Shown in pieces: positions 1-13,000 of a DNA stretch of 64,000 nt; within the stretch, counting starts at the first letter, position 1; every line of letters starts with the position of its first letter. The stretch spans positions 496,001-560,000 of the forward strand of contig JAEQBH010005382.1 in assembly GCA_016808115.1 (NCBI GenBank). The letters run 5' to 3'. The notes under the pieces were generated by a model. The model searched no databases, was not told the origin of the DNA, and worked only from the letters and a program-made list of their open reading frames with translations. The stretch is from Tetrastigma voinierianum (taxonomy: Eukaryota > Streptophyta > Magnoliopsida > Vitales > Vitaceae). A program made the position numbers and the translations under genes.

Positions 1-1351
1 CAAATATCCTCGCTTCATCTCTCCTTAACCTAATTCAGAGGTCCTGAATGATGATACATGTTTATCAGCTTGAACATGTAAGTCTTCATCATATTCATCA
101 TCAACATCTTCATCAGATTCATCATTACCTTATTCATAAGCGCAAACATCATCATCTCCATATACTCCAGTATCTAGTACTGGATTGCTACTAGGCCCAC
201 AACCATAGTCAATTTCTGCAACATTCTCATTTTCTGCAACACCCATACATTGATTCGCTTGTCGGTTTATTCGAACGACCTCAACAAACAATTCACTTCC
301 TCAACGGCGCTTAGCAACCATGTTCAACATTCTGATGCACAAGATCACATTATTATTAGGAAAGGTTGAACTATTTCCACTTTTTGCAGGATACTCACAA
401 TTGAGGACTAATTAACTCGTTTGTCAACAATGTAAGCCTGAAAATATGATATCACCCCGAATACTCGAACGCCAAGAATACCGGTATATCTAAAGGCACA
501 ATAAAAGCTTTGTCTCTAAATATATTTGACATATGCTTTAGTCCTCACATTCCAATGTAACAACATATTACGGGAATAGAGGAACACATAATCGACTGCT
601 AAAAATGTAAAGTAAAAAAATACACAATATGAGAGAGATAACCTTAGTACCTTGTTTAGAAATTAAATGGCCTCAACTGTCCCCTTTCTAAGACCCATGA
701 TTTAACGGAAAATCTGGGCAGTCTCCTCTTTCAGACGGGGAGGTCTACCCAAATACAACTTGTAATTAAAAACACCGCCAATATGGCTCAATATCATGCA
801 TTGAATCTCAAGGGGTCCAAATTCTGAAAGTCAAAGTGGCCTAATCGGGCCCATTATTCTATAATCAACAACAACAACAACATACGCCTCTTCCTACTTC
901 CCCATTCTCTTTCCTATATGATAGAGTTAAATTATTGGTTTAGAGTTTCCACAAACAGGTCATTGATCTTGAAAAACTTAGACTTATTTCATATTGTATT
1001 TAACTTGGTTTAGTCCAAATTTATTATAATTGAGCCTGACAACATATTTTCGCCATGAACAATGCTTTTTATATGATCTTCAATATTCTCGGCATTAAAA
1101 TAACATAATTATGAGGTCATTTGGTGTCAGCGGAAGTTTGGATGACTTAAGTTCAATAAACTGATATAACTCAACCAAAAGTTTAATAAAATGAACAAGT
1201 CATCAGATCGCCATGAGAATATCACCCGAAACCATGAAGTATGTTTACTATCTTAAAAATCAATCCAGATAATCTTCTATAAGATATCAAAGATAAAAAA
1301 TAATGGTCAAATTTCCATCATACATGCAACAAAGAGAATGTCGTATTAATC
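1..1351. other. AT-rich intergenic DNA, no gene seen
   Basis: This stretch has stops in all frames and no recognisable domain, RNA gene or transposon terminus. Short CAA-type runs occur near 870-885. I see nothing that supports a gene. Confidence 0.6.
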
Positions 1352-1515
1352 TTTTTTTTTTTTGATAATTGTCAATGCCTTAGCCAACTTATGCCGCACC
1401 TTGACTAATCCCAAGGACTCAAGTTAATCCACGATAAACTTCCAAAGGGTCGTGGAGAGGACTCCTCGAACCAGTTGACCACTGGGTAACCCCACCCCAA
1501 TGCTTTACACCTCAA
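1352..1515 (-). mobile_element. Probable tRNA-derived plant SINE (reverse orientation)
   Basis: Read on the minus strand, this segment has a tRNA-like head with a B-box-like GGTTCGAG (about 1464-1472). A body follows with the phrases TTGGGATTAGTC and TAAGTTGGC, and it ends in ATTATC followed by a run of 12 A (the T run at 1352-1363 on the plus strand). This order, a B box and then a GGGATTAGTC-type body and a short 3' A tail, is that of common plant tRNA-derived SINEs. The 5' end is set only approximately and no target-site duplication was identified. An unrelated intergenic A-tract is the alternative. Confidence 0.5.
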
Positions 1516-2887
1516 CTAAGCTACTCCTCAAGGTTATGTTAGACAATCGACATATTATGCAAATTAAAAACCGCCTGGATTTGAGCCAATGTATATCGAG
1601 CCTGCCAAAAGCTCACTACTACCTTGAGTCCTAGCTTTTAATTCATATTTTTGTTTGCTTCTTTATATATAAAGATACATTCATTTCCCTTATGAAATAG
1701 TAAGGTTTTCATATGAATTGATATACTGGCCTTCTGGGTCCTAGATGTTTTAAATGGTTGAGCAACAACTGAGAGTGGCTTTTTTGAGTAGGGGAGAATG
1801 TCCAGGATTGCAAAGTTTTAAAATTGATTTATGCAGATTGTAGTTTCAACACTAAATATTGTTAAGAACACATAATTGGTCATTGTTTTTATCCCATAAA
1901 AATAAAAATAAATCATATTACACCGTCGGGTCTATGAACCCCAAACATATACTTTCGCCTTTAACTAATTGCACCAACTTCTCACTTACACAAAGAAACC
2001 GTATTCATTTTGCTCCATCAAATTGGTTCACTAAGTTGCAACACCAAAATGTATAAAATGGAGGATACGGCATCAGGCAAGATGAAAACATGGCTTTAAA
2101 AAGGAGATATTTGAGGATGAGCTATATGAATATGATTACAGATTGTGTAAACACTTAAAGATAAAGACGGGCATTGGTCCTGTGGAGATTTCAAAAACCA
2201 ACCACATAGCCTAGGATGTTAAGAAAAAGTACCCTTTAAGATGAATAATTTAAAGGAGAGGAGTGTCCCTTTATGATGCAAGAAATGAAATAGCATAATA
2301 ATCATGGACTAATATAGCGATATTGCCTGGTTTCGTTTGCAAAGAGAGGAATCAAAGTTGAAACAACCCCTTTTTCATGTGTTTTGTAAAGATGTATGCT
2401 AAAGATTATTTGAATTTGGAACATGTCCGTATTATGCAATGTAAACCATGGTCAAGAAAGAAAGACATTTTAAGCTAAAATTGTGCTGATGTCAGACTCA
2501 ACACTAGAAGCAATACCATGCCTAAACCAGGGTAGTTGGAGAAAAATGGCCCATGGAAACATATAAACACGGCGATGTGCAAGTAATTTCAATGGACAAA
2601 TTAAGTAATGGGATCTTAACAAGAAATTTACTAATTAAAGCAAAGAGGCATGTCAATCAGAGAGCACTCTCAAGCTCGAGATCATTGTTTTGAGTCGGTT
2701 TACACAAGAGGAATAAACAAACAACATCATGTTACCAAGAGAACTTGTATTCCGTTGGGGCGGAACAAGGGGTTCAATTTTTCATTTCAAAAAATTCTCA
2801 TTAACATGCATAACAGGGAAAAGAGGGGATAACGTTATGTCAGCAACAAGGTCCATATTTGGGCATCTTGATGGTGAACCACAAAGC
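1516..2887. other. AT-rich intergenic DNA, no gene seen
   Basis: Only short open frames without recognisable domains occur here (for example near 1859-2056 and 2650-2832). No promoter, splice or repeat structure stands out. Confidence 0.55.
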
Positions 2888-3214
2888 AATAGAAGTGTTT
2901 TTAAGGTGCTCAGAGCGATCAAACAACCAAACAAAATGAATAGACAACAGTTAACTACTATACTAATCCACCAAAGGGGAGGAAATATAAAGGATCAGAG
3001 GCCACAAACATCAAACATAAAATGTATTGGCTCAATCTTTCCACATTGTTAATAGAAGTGCTCTTTAAGGTGCTCAGAGCGATTAAACAACCAAACAAAA
3101 TGAATAGACAACAGATATCTATTGTACTAATCCATCAAAGGGGGTGAAATAGCAAGGATCAGAGACCACAAACATCAAACATAAAATGTATTGGTTCAAT
3201 CTTTACACATTGTT
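2888..3214. repeat. Direct tandem duplication, two ~163-bp copies
   Basis: The segment 2888-3050 is repeated head to tail at 3051-3214. Both copies begin AATAGAAGTG, carry AAGGTGCTCAGAGCGAT and end CACATTGTTA. They differ by scattered substitutions and 1-bp indels. The small open frame in the first copy is not conserved in the second, so this is a duplication of non-coding DNA. Confidence 0.85.
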
Positions 3215-3586
3215 ACCAAGACATCACGACATCGATTTCCATAAACAATTTCTTGTTTCTATATTATGTATTGCCATTTTATCATTATTTCACCAAAAGA
3301 AAGAAAGAAAAAAAAAATCAACCTCACATCGTAATCTCAGATTGCAACCCATCAAAAGCGCCGAACCCAAATCGTTCCCCTTTGTCTTCTTATATTCAGA
3401 AAATACCCTATCCTCTTATCAATTAGTTCTTCCATGAATCTAATTGCTATACCCCTAAAACGCACACAAAACCACACAAGCCCTAAATGAAACCCTAAAT
3501 CACACAAACTCCTTTTCACAGTAAGCGACAAATCGCAGTGAAGAATTTGTTTTAACAAACTCGAAGGAAATTAGTCACGGACGAGA
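3215..3586. other. AT-rich spacer with AAACCCTAAA-type leader
   Basis: The segment contains an A-rich tract near 3300 and several CCCTAAA words between 3456 and 3505, a pattern often seen in plant 5' leaders. There is no telomere-like array because the words are isolated. No coding exon is supported. Confidence 0.35.
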
Positions 3587-3712
3587 ATGCCGGGACGAAG
3601 GGTCGCAAGTGAACCCTTGCCGTCACCGAGGGGGGAGCTGTTGGAGGAGGGAGCGGAGCAGGAAGAGAGGAACAAAATGAGGAGAGGAAGAAGCGGGGGA
3701 AGCGGGAAGTGA
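3587..3712 (+). other. Short GC-rich ORF, possible relict first exon
   Basis: An ATG at 3587 opens a 41-codon frame ending at the TGA at 3710-3712. The predicted peptide is rich in Arg, Glu and Gly and matches no family I recognise. The base composition rises sharply in GC here compared with the flanks, and CCCTAAA words precede it, as in many plant gene starts. No downstream exon can be followed because the next few hundred bases are an inverted repeat and degenerate repeats. It may be a broken gene start or chance. Confidence 0.15.
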
Positions 3713-3804
3713 AAGGCATGTCACTATGTTTTTCACCCGCCACCGCGTTGACGACGACTGCAATTTAATTACGCAATAGTCATTATCCATTAATGCTGGT
3801 TTTC

Positions 3805-3891
3805 GGCAAAATTTTAAATTCAAAAACCGTTGTTGTGGACGACGACCATTGAACTTAAAATTTTGCCAAAGGTCGTCGTCTACAACGACGG
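3805..3891. repeat. Interleaved inverted repeats (A-B-A'-B')
   Basis: Arm A (3805-3823) is the reverse complement of 3849-3867 with one mismatch. Arm B (3827-3847) is the reverse complement of 3871-3891 with two mismatches. The arms alternate instead of nesting, so the two hairpins exclude each other or form a pseudoknot-like fold. The GTCGTCGT/ACGACG words recall subterminal repeats of CACTA-type DNA transposons, but no CACTA terminus could be paired. Confidence 0.75.
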
Positions 3892-4099
3892 CCAATGCCA
3901 ACTTGCTTCCGATGTGGCCAAACGCACTACTTTGGACATTTTTTTGAAACCTAAAATAAATTCTATATTTTTTATTCAAAATATACTATTCATGTCAAAA
4001 GATCAAGAATTTTATGGGGCAAATAGTACGGTCAAATGAGTAAAATGGATTTAATGGGTTGGTCAAATGGTTCGATCGAATAACCTAATGGGTTTAATA

Positions 4100-4470
4100 G
4101 GTTGCGTCAAAGGTTCTAATGGGTTGGGCCTAGATAAATTGTTGGACTTTCTCGACTAAGTCTTAATAGGTTTGGTCAAAGGTCCTAATGGGTTGGACAT
4201 AAAGAGATAATCGAGTTTTTTTGACTAAGTTCTAATTGGTTGGTTAAATGACGAATTAGCTTTAAATGGCTAGACTCAATGAGTCTATATAAGTATAGTT
4301 ATAATATAATAGATTGAACCTAAATATGTTGAACATAATTTAAATGGGTTAAGCCTAAGTATGTTAGACTTAATTTAATAGGTTGAGCCTAAGTATATTG
4401 GACTTAAGTTAATGAACCCTCACTAAATATGTTGGACCTAGGTATGTTGATCCTAATTTAAATAAGTTAA
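4100..4470. repeat. Degenerate tandem repeats
   Basis: From 4100 a unit of about 69 bp (GGTTnnGTCAAAGGTnCTAATGGGTTGG followed by a GACTAAG tail) recurs at 4169 and in part at 4237. From about 4310 a shorter unit of 35-40 bp built on CCTAAGTATGTT, GACTTAATTTAA and GGTT is repeated four to five times. No coding capacity is seen. Confidence 0.6.
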
Positions 4471-5534
4471 AGATCAAACAACCGGCGTCCGCTTAGTTCC
4501 ACTTAAAATTTTCAACTCTATCCAAAATTCGCATTATGAAAATTTTCAATGTATTCTAATCTTTAATATTTTCGTAAAATACGCCGCTTTACTTTTGAAT
4601 TTGGTTGAAAATGCGCTTTTATTTTCAACCCCATTTGGTTGGATTTAATTGAAACAAGGAAATACATTTTTTTACCTCGTTTTCGATTCATATATAAAAT
4701 GTCAAAATAATAATTCATTCTTCGTTTTCAAAATTGTTCGTTTTATTCTCAGTAATTCAAACGCGTTTTCCCCTCGTTTTCTTTTCGAAAGCCAACAGTA
4801 TAAAAATTAAAATTTTCTACCTACTAAACAGAGCCTAACAGATTGTCAAAGTATTTGAAAAAGAGCAAATAAATTGTTAGGATAATGACAATGAAAATAA
4901 TAATAATAATAATAATAAATAAATAAAAGCCTAGAATGGTCAATAGGGTATAACCCACGTTCATAGGAAAACAAGATTCCAAACATGAAAAAGAAAAGAA
5001 GATGGACTATAAATAAATCTGAAAAAATAATAGAAGCAATACAAAGCTAAGTTGCAGCTTTAACAAACCAAAAAAATCGAAAGGAAGGGAAGAAAAGTAA
5101 ACCCACAAAACAAAAAACCATTCCTAGCTATTCAGATTTAAGCTTATAAACCTGACAACCAAACAAAAGTCACTCATACTTTTTCAAATTTAAGTTTATA
5201 AATATAGTTACCACGTTCACATAAAACTTTGAGAAGAAAGAAAAAGGGTATAACCCATTAAAATATATATATATATATACACACATATATGAAGGCAAAT
5301 ATGGATTCTAATTACAGTCTTAAATTAGGTTATTATAAACTAAATATTGGGTAGGAGATTATATCCGAGAACACCAACAAGAAACAATACACAAAAATAC
5401 TGGTATAAAAAATAGAGAAAGTGATATAGACAAACAATAAAATTACAACATTACCTTCTTTAGCATCTTCTCCTCTCCTTCTTCTACCAGCCTTCTCCTC
5501 CAAAATGACCTCCCTTCTCTTTTTACAGCTCCTC
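4471..5534. other. AT-rich spacer with simple repeats
   Basis: No gene is seen. Simple repeats present are AAT/AAAT units at 4894-4927 and an AT dinucleotide run at 5263-5279. Confidence 0.6.
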
Positions 5535-5553
5535 AAAAAAAAAAAAAAAAAAA
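5535..5553. repeat. A19 homopolymer
   Basis: A run of nineteen A. It could be the 3' tail of a short retroposed sequence on the plus strand, but nothing upstream is recognisable as one. Confidence 0.7.
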
Positions 5554-6749
5554 GATAGCTCATCATTTTTATCTTTTTGGCTTCCCCCTAAAACCTCAGT
5601 CTTTCTAAAAGGTCATCCACTTAAACCCTAAAAGGATCCTTTTTATACTAAAGATAAAAATAAAATCCCTTTTGATGGTTGTTGCTTGGTAGCCATCCTG
5701 GGGCTCTTACACATCATGTTACCAATTCGCATTCTAATCAGTTTACGATATAACAAACCAAGATTATTGATTACCAATTGTTAAAATTGAGTTTAATGAT
5801 ATATTGAAATTGATCAGGCATAAAATGAATAAATTCTAAATTTAAAATGACAATGATGTATTTGATTAAGTTATTGAAAGTGAAGTTCACTGTACCAAAT
5901 AATTAAGATTTCAACAAAAACGACAAGTAACCAAATCAAAGCTAAATCATAAAGTGAAGATTTTGTTAGCATATGAATCTACGTAAGATGAATGCATTTA
6001 TTGTGGGGTATATCATATTTTACATGCATATTTTTCATAATTCGGTTTTTGTGTCTAAATTGAATATATTTTTGAAAACTCAAGTAAGAGCACACATCCT
6101 CATATTTAAACTTTAAAATGTATTCAAATGTGTTTTAGAATGTTTGAAATGATTTGGAATAAAAGTAACTAAAAGTTACCATTTTCTGACTTTTTGACAT
6201 TTTTGGCATACTTGATGATTTTAATTGATTAAATATTTTAAAACCGCTGCTTACTCATAAAATCTTTAGTTATCCTGAGTTTAAAAATGTGCTTAAAAGA
6301 GTTATTTAAAGTTATAAACTGATTTGGAAACGGGTGCCAGCCAGAAACGGACCCATAACCCACTTGTTTTCTAATAAGCAATTGTTTAAGTTGTTCAGTT
6401 ATTCCGATTATCAATCGGTTGACCGCTGGTCCCCCAACAATCCAAGAGGTCGATGGGTCGATGGGTTGCAACCGGTCGAGATTGTAATGTTGACCGTTTT
6501 TGTCCAAAAATATATGTTTTTCATTTTTATGAACCGATAGAGCAAACGATCGACCAGTTGGTTAATCGGTCGAATAAACGGTCATCTCAACGACACCTGT
6601 AGTGCATTAAATGCACAACGACTAGTTTATTAATGGAACCGGTTAATCGATTGTGTACAAAATGCTACTCGATATTTCACCCCTATAAATTTTTAGTTAT
6701 GGATCATTTATGGCCATGATACTTGTTGCATTTATCATCTTAACGACAA
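5554..6749. other. Intergenic DNA, no gene seen
   Basis: The segment 6400-6660 is enriched in short words such as GGTCGA, CCGGTC and GACCG in both orientations, giving a mildly palindromic texture without a regular period. The two overlapping open frames near 6238-6540 have no recognisable domain. Confidence 0.5.
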
Positions 6750-7055
6750 TTTCTCTTGTTACTTAATTCTCAATCTCATTTATTGGTACATTAAATTATC
6801 ATTTGCATATCATGGAGTGGACATTTGATTTCCTCATAGTTTGAGTTGTATTTGTTCGATTTTCTGAGTTAGAAAGAGTGTCTCATTGTATTTGTATTTA
6901 AGAGTTTCTCTTGCTACTTAATTCTCAATATCATTTATTGGTACATTAGATTCCTCGATTTGAATACTGCTGAGTGATGATTTGCATTTCATAGCTTGAG
7001 TTGTATTTGTTCGATCTTGTGAGCTAGAAAGAGTGTCTCATTGTATTTAAGAGTG
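6750..7055. repeat. Direct tandem duplication, two ~155-bp copies
   Basis: The copy at 6750-6904 (starting TTTCTCTTGTTACTTAATTC) is repeated at 6905-7055. Both share ATTTATTGGTACATTA, GAGTTGTATTTGTTCGAT and GAAAGAGTGTCTCATTGT. The second copy has small internal replacements. No coding content is seen. Confidence 0.8.
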
Positions 7056-7470
7056 AAAGCTTAAAATATACATAACATGAAAGATTTGTGAAATGCAAAT
7101 TAGAGCCAAAATCCAATTGTTAAAGGAAAAAGCTCGAGTTATAACTTGAAACTAGTAGAACCTTTATCAGTTAAAGATTGAAGAGAAATGGACATAGGCA
7201 AGGGTGTGTCGAACCACTATAAATTCAAGTTTACACTTTGTATATTTATTTTTTGTTATTGAAATAAGTTGAAGATTTATTATTGTTTTGTAAAAAGTTT
7301 TTGAGAAAACAAATTTACTCATTTTTTATTAAGTTGGTAAGTTATATTCAACTTTCAACCATTATTAATACATGGTCGTATAACAAATCTTTAATCAACG
7401 ATTACTCATTTGGGAAAAACATGTATAATAATAAGAAAATAAAAAATGATTTTTATTATTAAAAAAGGGG

Positions 7471-7800
7471 AAAATAGAAATACATGAATGAATATTCATT
7501 ATATTCAATCTAATCCTTATATACATCAACGTATATTCAACGCATTTCACATGTTATTATCTGTAATCCCATACATTCGTGAATCATATACATCAATGTT
7601 ATATTCAATGTACCTATTATCTGCACCCTACATTCTACGCATGAATACCCATTCCTATTCAATCTATATATAGAATGAAAGTGAAAATAAAATTACCTCC
7701 GACTTCTACTATCTTTAAGGCTTATCTACTTTCTCTCTTCTTAATTTCTCTCTCTATTCTCTCTATTATATTCTTACAACGTTAACATTTTACAATATCA
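7471..7800 (+). repeat. Copia 5' LTR
   Basis: It shares with 16518-16843 the start GAAATACATGAATGAATATT, the central AATGAAAGTGAAAATAAAAT and the end CAACG...ATTTTACAAT. The sequence following it (ATATCAAGATCG) is a degenerate form of the tRNA-Met primer binding site common in copia elements. Confidence 0.8.
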
Positions 7801-8029
7801 TATCAAGATCGAAGATCTACCAATTGAGTAAATATTTTGTGCAAGGTGAGTATTTTTTTATTAATCAACTTATACTTCATCTTCTTCTTCTATCTATTCT
7901 TCTTTTTTTTCTTTTTCTTTGGTTTGAAGCCACCCCAACTTTAAAAGTATCCTTCTCGCTCCTAAAGTGGCGGATATTCTTGAAAATCCTTCTAATTAAT
8001 TTAAGGATTCATTTGTTTTGCAAGCAATT

Positions 8030-9240
8030 ATGGCAAATATTGAAAGCCCAAATTTCCACATCCTCGAAGTGGATGAAATAACATCATCCTGATGCCTTTG
8101 ACATAGCGGAAATGCACTCTCCATATGCAAGATTTTGCAACGCAATTAGCGTAAGACGGAACCTCAAATGCAAAAAGATAAAGCAATCGATTTTTATTCG
8201 TTGTCGTCATTTGCATGAGAGCCCGGCAGACTAATATTTATCCGTCGAGACCCCAAGCTAAACCTTGTGAAAGAGGTTGAAGGATAGGTATGATCATACT
8301 AAGACCGTTATCCTCTCAAGCACAATATGACCGGCAAAAATCTCATACTACAAGATTTTAAATCGTTGTCCGACTCATAACTCCGCTTTATTTGATATTG
8401 TCGCTTGAGTTACGGTATCAAGCTCACACGCTGAACTGTTAGAAAACTTTCTCCACCTTCCACTGTTAGAATATTGTATTGCAACAAAGAATACCTAAGA
8501 ACGCTAATTTGCCATACTGATTTAATTTATGTGCTCCTCACTGCTGAGCAAACTAATGAATTGTCAAGCCAAAATCATGATCTTAGACCCGGGTTGCTCA
8601 AAGCATCAGTCACACATGCAAACTCTGAGAAAATTATTGGCCATTTTAATGGCTAAAAGCGCAAGCAAGAATATAATCCTCGGTGCAAGCTGGCGTAAAA
8701 TTTAACCGCCTCTAAGAAATCTAACTTTGGCCCAAATCATGACAAAGAGTTAAGCCAGCATGCGACTCACGAAGATTTGTCATCGCTGCGGGCATGACTG
8801 GGCACCGGCCACGCATTGGCTGCACGCCAAAGCACTTTGTTGATCTATACTGTGCCTCTTTTTAAAAATATTGCAAACGGGTGAATCTCACGCCATTGAA
8901 ATTAATCATGTCGCCATATAACCACCGTTGAAGCCAACAATATTCCTCGCTTTGTGAGACTCCTTCGCTTCCCGGCGTAGCAAATGCATCCCCGGATGTC
9001 TCGATTTCTTGAGACCTTGATTACTTTGCATGAAGCATCGATCGTGGATGACATCTTTGATTTCGAATTTTATGATTCTAATAATTTCTTTTCTAGTTGT
9101 TTTTCTTTAAATGTATTACCTTTTATTGTTCTTTAATATGGTTATGCAATGAAATGTTTATGAACTTGATATAATATTTATTATTTTGAAATTTTATTTG
9201 ACCCTATAACTAATATGAAAATTTTATGATACTTGACACC
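8030..9240 (+). pseudogene. Copia gag remnant
   Basis: An ATG at 8030 opens MANIESPNFHILEVD, the usual start of this copia Gag type, and the frame is lost a few codons later. A second Gag-like stretch lies at 8504-8655 (LTAEQTNELSSQNHDLRP), matching the region before the zinc knuckle. Between and after these, frames shift repeatedly, and no intact CCHC zinc knuckle is visible. The capsid protein would have packaged the element RNA; here it is not translatable. Confidence 0.6.
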
Positions 9241-9243
9241 TAA

Positions 9244-10060
9244 AGTTGTCAACATAAATGCAAATGGAAAACACCGAGAAAAAGGAAGATGTTTGTTTGC
9301 TTGATAGTGCATCAACGCATACCATATTTCGTAGTAGACACTTTTTCTCGAGTATGACATTACGTAAGACACATGTCCATACAATATCTGGTCCTATTCC
9401 GATTATTGATGGTTTCGGGAATGCCACAATTGTTTTGCCAAAAGGTACCATCCTGCATATTGAGAATGCATTTCTAAGCAATAGATAAAAAATGAATCTA
9501 CTTAGCTTCAAGATGCACAGAATGGTACCATGTTGAGACTATTTAAGAGAGCAAAATAAAGAATATATAGGCATTACCTCTTATAAGATGGGCCTGATTC
9601 ATCCATGAGAATAGAAGCTTTTCATGGGTTTGTATCAGGTCATGATTAAGGCCGTGAAAAACCACTCCACCATATCTAGAGATTGATAAATCCGATCGCT
9701 TGATTATGGCATGATCGCCTTTGGTCACCCGGGTATATAAGTACCGCGGAATAAATTTCATTATGAATAAGTATAACCTTGGGTGGATACAAATGAGTTA
9801 TTCCATTGCATTGCAGCTACACGCGAATCATCACTTATGGCACGGGCGATTCGGAATCGTCATCCCGCAAGATCCCGGCGGATATTTGCAACCAACCACC
9901 GCGGTCATTCGGGACGCTTGCGAGCACGGCGGCGCCAGATCATTCACGCGTTCATTATCGCGCCCCGGCCTCACACCGCATTGCGTCGAAACACCCATTT
10001 ATCCAACGTGTGACGACAATCGCGACTGATATCGGTTTACGTCATTTGATCTGAATGAGG
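9244..10060 (+). pseudogene. Copia protease and pre-integrase remnant
   Basis: The frame at 9258-9488 contains LLDSASTHTIF, the aspartic protease active site in its copia form (D-S/T-A/G type), followed by ISGPIPIIDGFGNATIVLP and IENAF, the rest of the protease fold. Just after the stop, NLLSF marks the normal downstream junction. At 9827-9860 LWHGRFG corresponds to the LWHDRLGH start of the pre-integrase zinc-binding domain. At about 10000-10035 a weak match to the FLERIQGDICG start of the integrase core is seen. After that the copia reading frame disappears into the nested LTR. Confidence 0.7.
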
Positions 10061-10070
10061 TTACGGACGA

Positions 10071-13000
10071 TGTTATTATAACATCTAAATATACCCTCAC
10101 TGACTGCTTGGGTATATTATGTTAAACATGAATTTTCGTGAAATAAACTGAGAAACTTAAATTAATAATAAAGCCAAGGGTAAATGTGTAATTTACCACT
10201 TGAGGACCTAGTGGTCATAAAAGGAAAGACTAGGTTAATATATGAAATGTTTAAAATGAAATGTAAATAGAAGAAGTTATGGGATTCAAGGCAATTAGAG
10301 AAAAGATGGAATAGAAATAATAAAGAATGGAAGGGCTTAAGTGCAAAAATGAGAAAAGTGTTGAAAAATGTAAAGGCCAAACATGGCCTTAACAACACAA
10401 TGGGATAAGAGCAAATGGTCTCTCATTTTTGAGAGACCAAACCGTAGAGAGAGAGGAGAAGAGGAAAAGAGAGAAGAAGAGGAGAAGAGAGGAAGAAGGA
10501 GAGAAGTTCAAGCAAGGTAAAAAAGGTATGGAACTATATGGAATTCTAAAGTTTTGAATGGTTTTCCATGCAATTGCATGGTTAATGGCTTGCCCCAAAC
10601 CTAGGGTTTGTTAGGATTTCATCCTAACCAAAGATGTATTGAAATTAGGGTTGGTAAAACTCTAAAATGGCACACGAAAGTATGGAATCTGGGTTTGAGG
10701 ATGAATTCATGGATTGGTGTAAAGAGTAAATGAGTTAGGGTTTTAGAACAAACCTAATTAACCTTATAATTGGTTTATGTATGGGTTATAACCCACGTAT
10801 TATAGTTATTTTAGGAGGAATTCATGATAGGTTTTGGTGTAAGATAAGTATAGAAGTTGATTTAGGTAGCAAAATATGGAAAAATGGGAGAAAACGACAT
10901 TTATAGACATTCGAAGACTGTACGGTACCAAGCAGTGGTACGATGCGAGTTTAGGTTCAGTCAATTTTGGTCAACACAATACGATGCAATTCGGCTACAT
11001 CTTAGTACGTCTCAGGAACAAACTGTCTGGAATACGGTGCGGAGCAGTGCGGTACACACCGCTCTATTTTGACCAGTGTTCGTATTTTAGCCATAAATTT
11101 CTCATTTCTTATCCGATTTGAGTGATTCAAGTGGATAATTAAACTAGACTTCAAGGAGAACTAAACATCCAGAAATAGACATCATCAAATTCTGACTCTA
11201 AGTGGCCCAAAAATTCACTCAAAGTGGGGTTATGTGCAAGCCAATTCATGTATTAGTTGGATCATAGAGTAGTCTGAGTTGTTTAGAATATAACTCGAGT
11301 TTCGGTGCTCCGATTTGGGTGATTCCAGTTGGAGAATAACCCTTAGCATCTTAGCTTTAAAAGAGTACAAAGAGGCGGTGTCAAATATGAGAGATTAAGA
11401 CAACGGAAAATGAGTAATAAAGCGCCACGAAGTGTAATGTCCCGGGTGATCAACTAGTTTAGCATGAAAATCATGTAACTTTAGTTTGGATGATCAGGTG
11501 AATGATTAAATTTCTAAGTAAAGTAGATTCGTAGAGGAATAAGAATAAATGAATATGATATGAATGGGATTATATGATATGGCAGATATATGATGAAGCG
11601 TCTATAAATGAATAGATAGAGCAGTAGAGCGAATGATAGAAATGCGTGGAAATCTTAGACGATAGAGATAGAGTAAAGATGACAAAGCACGATGTGAGTA
11701 CAAATTACGAATGATAGGTACATATATGAATATATGAATGAGTAAAAACATACAAGATAGAAATATAGAAAGTACATGAATAACTAAATCAAGATAGAAA
11801 CGCATAAAGGATATGATGCATAAATGATATAAAGATATATATGAATATATGAATACAAGAATGCATATTCATGATATATGATAGGATTACATATATGATA
11901 CGAAGACAAAACTAAATGATAGCAAAAGATATGAATATATGTATTATAGAAATATGGCTTAGTAATATGAATCTGCGAGATATGAGCGAGAATGCAGGAT
12001 AGAAAGTAATGATAGTATATATTGCATTAGCGATTATGATAACAATAGTTATTCGTGCTTTATAAGGATATGTACGAAAAGCATTAATAAATGATTATCT
12101 GCAGAACACGGTAGAGGATAGATAGGCATGCCCTATAGGGAAGATACGGTTACTCTGACGGATACATGAAGCGAATCTCAGGCCCAGTTTGGAGTGGATG
12201 ACATAGATCTCGTTTGGATATGAGTGAAAAAAATAACTACATAGTACATGGCATAGGTCAGCGTAAATGCATTGATGATACCTTCGGGTATTCTGGGGGA
12301 TATCCTTTGTTTTGTCTGGAGTGATAGTACCTTCAATTTTTGCTCTGAGATAGAGATCATTTGTCTGTCTGGTGATGAATACCTTCCAGGTACATATAGT
12401 TATTTCAGTGTCAGCTTCTAAGGTATTCAGGCATGTTATAAAAGAAAATGAAAGTAATGTAATAATACGGGGAGATGTAAAAGTATATGATATGATATGA
12501 GAAGCGTACTTAACGCTATCACGATGATAGTATCTGAGTTAAGAACAATAAATACGGTATAAGAGCATATGAAAGTTTACAATATAGCTGATATATGAAA
12601 AGTACATAGTATGAAAGTATATGAACAAGTATAGTATATGAAAAGCATAATTATCTACAAACATATGAAAAGTACAGTATATGAAAAGTACAGTATACGA
12701 AAAGTATATGAATATCATATGAAAGTATATGACATATACAAATTACATAAAGAAAATGCATATGAAAATTATAAGGGAAAACGGTATATGAATAAAACGA
12801 TAATGAATAGATATATGAAAATAGTATAAGAGCGTACATGAATAGGTGTATGGAAAGTACAAAGTATAGTACACGAAAAGGATAGAAAGTAGATAAAAGA
12901 GAAAGGTATATGAAAAATATAGTATATGAAAACACATGAAAGCCTATGTGAAAACATATGATAGTATATGATATGATAGTAAAAATATAAGTCTTATACT

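Noticed and set aside
3456..3505. Telomere-type CCCTAAA repeat
   Set aside because: The words are isolated and not tandem; such words are common in plant gene leaders.
12651..12957. Overlapping Phe/Tyr/Ile-rich ORFs on the minus strand that look like membrane proteins
   Set aside because: They are translations of the TATGAAAAGTA-type repeat block in three frames; no start context or family match.
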